DNA from: Rhizobium sp. R634
Lineage (GTDB): Bacteria; Pseudomonadota; Alphaproteobacteria; Rhizobiales; Rhizobiaceae
Length of the DNA: 64,000 nt
Assembly: GCF_002211305.1 (NCBI RefSeq)
Contig: NZ_LOKW01000002.1
Location: 124,001-188,000 of the forward strand
Reading direction: 5' to 3'
Shown here: positions 55,930 through 64,000 of the stretch, piece after piece
Layout of the letters: each line of letters begins with the position of its first letter
How positions within the stretch are numbered: the stretch's first letter is position 1
The notes under the pieces: generated by a model
The model's input: the letters and a program-made list of their open reading frames with translations, nothing else
Told to the model about the DNA's origin: nothing
Databases searched by the model: none
Translations under genes and position numbers: made by a program

Positions 55930-56784
55930 ATGCTCGACCTCTCGCAATTGCGCAGCTTCGTCGCCGTCGAACAGATGGGCAGTTTCACGCTTGCCGCGGA
56001 AAGGCTGGGCCTCGGGCAATCGACGGTCAGCCAGCATATCCAGCGGCTGGAAGCGACACTCGGGCGCAAGCTGCTCGCGCGCGATACGCATAGGGTGATG
56101 CTGACCGGTGACGGCGAGGCTCTGCTGTCGCATGCGCGCTCCATGCTCTCGATCGAGGGGCAGGTGCAGTCCCTGTTCAAGAGCAACAGCCTGCGCGGCA
56201 GCCTGCGGCTCGGCGTGTCGGAAGATTTCGTCACCAGCCAGTTGCCGGCGGTGCTGGAGGATTTCGTTCGTTCGCATCCCTCGGTCGACCTGGAACTGAC
56301 GGTGGCGCTCTCGGGTGTCCTCTATGAGATGCAGGACAATGGCGAGATCGACCTGGTGCTCGCCAAGCGCCGGCTCGGCGATGCGCGCGGAAAGCTCGTT
56401 TACCGCGAGCCGCTCGTCTGGCTGGCGCGCGATCCCGAACATGTTCTCGCGTCCGGCCTCCTGCCGTTGATCGCCTTTCCGCCGCCGAGCGTGACGCGGG
56501 CGATCGCGCTGGAGGCGCTCGGGCGAAACGGCGTGGCGTGGCGGATCGTCTGCACCTGCGGCAGTCTCAGCGGATTGACGGCGGCGGCGCGGGCCGGGAT
56601 GGGTGTGCTGGTGCAGCCGCGCAGCATGGCGCCGTCCGGGCTGAAGGAGATCGCGGCGGGAAGATTGCCGGTGCTGGAGGACGTCGAATTCGTTCTGGTG
56701 CCGCGCAAGGGGGCGGACCAGGCGCTGGTCGCCGCACTGTCGGAAGATATTCTGCAAAAAGTGAGACGGCCGAAGTCGGCGTGA
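55930..56784 (+). CDS. LysR-family transcriptional regulator
   Basis: A 284-residue LTTR: winged helix-turn-helix at 1-60 (MLDLSQLRSFVAVEQMGSF, then AERLGLGQSTVSQHIQRLE) and a substrate-binding domain (about 90-280, with LRLGVSEDFVTSQLPAVLEDF). Divergent to the BASS transporter gene with a 90-base gap, the usual LTTR layout, so that gene is the likeliest target. The effector is unknown. Confidence 0.92.
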   Translation: MLDLSQLRSFVAVEQMGSFTLAAERLGLGQSTVSQHIQRLEATLGRKLLARDTHRVMLTGDGEALLSHARSMLSIEGQVQSLFKSNSLRGSLRLGVSEDFVTSQLPAVLEDFVRSHPSVDLELTVALSGVLYEMQDNGEIDLVLAKRRLGDARGKLVYREPLVWLARDPEHVLASGLLPLIAFPPPSVTRAIALEALGRNGVAWRIVCTCGSLSGLTAAARAGMGVLVQPRSMAPSGLKEIAAGRLPVLEDVEFVLVPRKGADQALVAALSEDILQKVRRPKSA

Positions 56785-56802
56785 CGCCTTTCCGGAGAAC
56801 GA

Positions 56803-57855
56803 TCAGGCAGAGAGGCACTTGAGGAAACCATCCACATCCGCGTCCGTCGTCGCGAAGCTGGTGACGAGCCGGATCAGGGTTTCGCTGCCGGAAACGAGTT
56901 CGGGCGTTGCCGCAGGCACCGGCCATTCATAGAATTTCGCGCCTTTTTCCTCGGCTGTTTTCACGGCATTTTTGCTGATGACGGCAAAGACTTCGTTGGA
57001 GGCGGTCGGCCAGGCGAGGCGGGCGGCATTGCTGGCGCCGATGCCGGCGCGCAGGCGGTCGGCCATGGCGTTCGAATGGCGGGCGAGATCGAGCCAGAGG
57101 CCGTTTTCGAAATAAGCGTCTAACTGGGCGGCGATGAAACGCGACTTCGAAAAGAGCTGGGCCGCACGCTTGCGGATGAAGGGCATTTCCCTTGCCTGAT
57201 CCGGGTTGAAGAAGACGATCGCTTCCGCGCACCAGCAGCCGTTCTTGGTGCCGCCGAAGGAGAGCATGTCGACGCCGCGTTTCCAGGTCATTTCGGCCGG
57301 AGTGGCGCCGAGCGCAATCAGCGCATTGGCGAAGCGGGCGCCGTCCATGTGGAGCGGCAGGTCGCGCTTTCTCGATATGGCGGCGATCTCGCCGATCTCG
57401 GGCAGGGAATAGACCGTGCCGATCTCGGTTGCCTGGGTGATGGTCACCGCGCTGGCGCGTCCGTGACGGAGGGCGTCCTCGGGAAAGTTTGCGATCCTCG
57501 CGGAAAGCTTGGCCGGATCGATCTTGCCGGCTTCGCCGTCGACGGCGACGAGGCGGGAAGAGCCGGAGAAGAATTCCGGCGCGCCGCATTCATCTTCGAT
57601 CACATGCGCTTCCGAATGGCAGAAGGTGATGCCGCCGGGGCGCTGGACGCTTGCCAGCGACAGGGAGTTGGCGGCCGTGCCGGTGGCGACGAAGAAAACG
57701 GAAACCTCACGTTCGAAAATCTCGCAGAAGCGGGCCTCGATCTTTCGGTCGAGATCGCCGGCGCCATAGGCCGGGGCGAAGCCGGCCGATTCCGCCAGCA
57801 GGCGTTCGGCAATGGATCTATGGGCGCCGGCCCAATTATCGGAAGCAAAGAACAT
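56803..57855 (-). CDS. ltaE: Low-specificity L-threonine aldolase
   Basis: A 350-residue PLP enzyme. The active-site lysine is Lys204 in SFGGTKNG; DGARFANAL and the N-terminal DNWAGAH and ATGTAANSLSL segments are family hallmarks. It cleaves L-threonine or allo-threonine to glycine and acetaldehyde. It is convergent with the LysR gene, 18 bases apart. Confidence 0.93.
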   Translation of the reverse strand: MFFASDNWAGAHRSIAERLLAESAGFAPAYGAGDLDRKIEARFCEIFEREVSVFFVATGTAANSLSLASVQRPGGITFCHSEAHVIEDECGAPEFFSGSSRLVAVDGEAGKIDPAKLSARIANFPEDALRHGRASAVTITQATEIGTVYSLPEIGEIAAISRKRDLPLHMDGARFANALIALGATPAEMTWKRGVDMLSFGGTKNGCWCAEAIVFFNPDQAREMPFIRKRAAQLFSKSRFIAAQLDAYFENGLWLDLARHSNAMADRLRAGIGASNAARLAWPTASNEVFAVISKNAVKTAEEKGAKFYEWPVPAATPELVSGSETLIRLVTSFATTDADVDGFLKCLSA

Positions 57856-58394
57856 GGCAGAGACCGTGGGGAGTGGAATGGATTGGAGGTTTGCGGCGGA
57901 GATTACGCCAAAGCTTCAAGGGATCAAGGCTATTGCCCATAATCCATCACCGAAATTGAACTGCGCAATCAATAAATAAAATGAATGAGGTTTTCGTAAT
58001 TTTATTTCGCCATTGCGACTGATTTGGTAATCTTCCTTCGCAAAATGACGATTTTTGTCGCGGCGCTCTTGCGGAGCCAAATGCTTTCTGGCATAGAACG
58101 GATGAATTAGGACAGTGTTGCTGTCCTATTTTGGCCTTTGCGGCCGAAGAGGCGCCGAAAGCCCTGGAACAAGCGGGCTTTCACGTTATAGTTCTTCCGA
58201 GCGCCAAGCCCCACGATGGGCGGCGCGCGGAGGCGAATGGCAGGCGCGGAACGCGACGGTTTGCTTTCCTTTGAAGCAGATGTCTGCGGCGATCTTCACA
58301 ATGCAACAGCGCTGTCATGCGCCGAACCTATTTTCAGGTTGCGGCGCGGGACGAAAAGCCGCCCGCGGCACCGTGGGCTTCGACAGGAGGAAAG
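57856..58394. other. Divergent intergenic region ahead of gltB
   Basis: These 539 bases hold the ltaE and gltB promoters. I see a GAAAGCCC/GGGCTTTC hairpin (58157-58164 and 58175-58182) and a GGCC-TTTG-CGGCC hairpin just upstream, possible leader structures. The A/T-rich stretch near 57960-58010 could carry a promoter. No credible gene lies here; the plus-strand frames that run through it have no ribosome binding sites. Confidence 0.45.
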
Positions 58395-63119
<4,725 letters not shown>

Positions 63120-63341
63120 TTTGCGCCGGATATCGGCCGCCTGCCGAACGCAGATGGCCGATGTCGGAAACGTCTCGATGACCCGTGACGATCATGCCGG
63201 CGAAAGGCCGTCCAGATCGCGCGGATGTTTCAGGGGATATGTTCCAATGACGGTCAAGAGAAGCAACCCGCCCGGGATACCGGGACTGACGACAGACAAC
63301 TGGCCCCGAGTGAGGCGGTCATGAGGGTAAGGGACGAAGAA

Positions 63342-64000
63342 ATGGGTAAGGTAACAGGATTTCTGGAAATCGACCGGCAGGTGGCGAAGTACCAGCCGGC
63401 GTCGGATCGCATCCGTCATTTCCGCGAGTTCACGATCCCGATGTCGGACCCGGAAGTGCAGAAACAGGCGGCGCGCTGCATGGACTGTGGCATCCCCTAT
63501 TGTCACGGCCCGACCGGCTGCCCGGTGCATAACCAGATTCCTGACTGGAACGACCTCGTTTACAACAACAATTGGGAAGCGGCGATCCAGAACCTGCATT
63601 CGACCAACAACTTCCCGGAGTTCACCGGCCGTGTCTGCCCCGCGCCTTGCGAGGAAGCCTGTACGCTGAATCTCGAGGATGCGCCGGTCGCGATCAAGAC
63701 CGTCGAACAGGCGATTGCCGACAAGGCGTATGAGCTCGGTTTCATCCGGCCGCAGCCGGCCACCGTCCATACCGGCAAGAAGGTCGCGGTGATCGGCTCC
63801 GGCCCGGCCGGCATGGCGGCTGCCCAGCAGCTCGGCCGCGCCGGCCACGAGGTGCATGTCTACGAGCGCGAGACGAAGCCCGGCGGCCTGCTGCGTTACG
63901 GCATTCCCGATTTCAAGATGGAGAAGAACTTCATCGACCGCCGCGTCGAGCAGATGAAGGGCGAGGGCGTCACCTTCCATTGCGGCGTCAATGTCGGCGT
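63342..64000 (+). CDS. gltD: Glutamate synthase small subunit (partial)
   Basis: The first 219 codons of the NADPH-binding beta subunit, cut by the window end. It starts at [13 protein letters not shown], after GGGACGAAGAA. Cysteine motifs for two 4Fe-4S clusters ([15 protein letters not shown], and CPAPCEEAC) and the FAD-binding [13 protein letters not shown] are present, with the E of [10 protein letters not shown] after it. It delivers electrons from NADPH to GltB. The 222-base gap from gltB may contain its own promoter. Confidence 0.96.
   Translation, partial: MGKVTGFLEIDRQVAKYQPASDRIRHFREFTIPMSDPEVQKQAARCMDCGIPYCHGPTGCPVHNQIPDWNDLVYNNNWEAAIQNLHSTNNFPEFTGRVCPAPCEEACTLNLEDAPVAIKTVEQAIADKAYELGFIRPQPATVHTGKKVAVIGSGPAGMAAAQQLGRAGHEVHVYERETKPGGLLRYGIPDFKMEKNFIDRRVEQMKGEGVTFHCGVNVG

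Overview
This looks like chromosomal DNA of a Rhizobium of the etli/leguminosarum group. The protein sequences are typical of that group (RopA-type porin, CpdR, SoxBDAG, the glgP-B-C-A-pgm-glgX order, TctCBA), GC is high, and two intergenic palindromes resemble the RIME-type elements known from rhizobia. I see no prophage, insertion sequence, CRISPR array or transfer-type island. Assignments rest on reading motifs and gene order; no database search was run.

Layout. 0-6.7 kb: TPR lipoprotein, ribosomal protein S21, then two divergent membrane class III nucleotide cyclases (one with a periplasmic CxxCH haem-type sensor, one with CHASE2) and a FecR-domain protein with a His/Asp-rich tail. 6.9-12.6 kb: soxBDAG for heterotetrameric sarcosine oxidase plus a glyoxalase-fold protein. 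12.6-24.2 kb (minus): MaoC-type hydratase and the complete glycogen operon. 24.5-25.7 kb: an orphan TadG-like protein with a VWA domain. 25.9-32.5 kb (minus): an incompletely characterised conserved locus of a transglutaminase, a circularly permuted ATP-grasp/Alpha-E fusion and a transglutaminase-DUF2126 protein. 32.6-43.1 kb: TctD/TctE-type two-component pair, a cyclase with TPRs, an orphan solute-binding protein, a beta-helix protein and the tctCBA tricarboxylate transporter. 43.1-50.8 kb: short genes, a DUF475/TerC-like membrane protein, MgtC, a nuclease-fold pseudoenzyme, a porin flanked by an intact gene and its decayed copy, tRNA-Val and cpdR. 50.9-57.9 kb: formylglutamate amidohydrolase, histidinol-phosphatase-type IMPase, a hydrolase, Hsp20, a BASS-type transporter, a LysR regulator and threonine aldolase. 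58.4-64 kb: gltB and the 5' part of gltD.

The most interesting non-coding signals are two candidate small RNAs, each with promoter, hairpins and a U-tract terminator (43187-43292 plus; 51873-51953 minus, the latter with two anti-Shine-Dalgarno loops), a ROSE-like RNA thermometer overlapping the hsp20 ribosome binding site, and an exact match to the EcfG general-stress promoter consensus ahead of two small genes at 45.1 kb.

Signalling is dense: three class III cyclases, a two-component pair, CpdR and a LysR regulator. Storage and nitrogen metabolism (glycogen operon, GOGAT, sarcosine oxidation, formylglutamate hydrolysis) form the metabolic core. Many start codons are GTG or internal ATGs; I chose them from Shine-Dalgarno spacing and say so where it matters.
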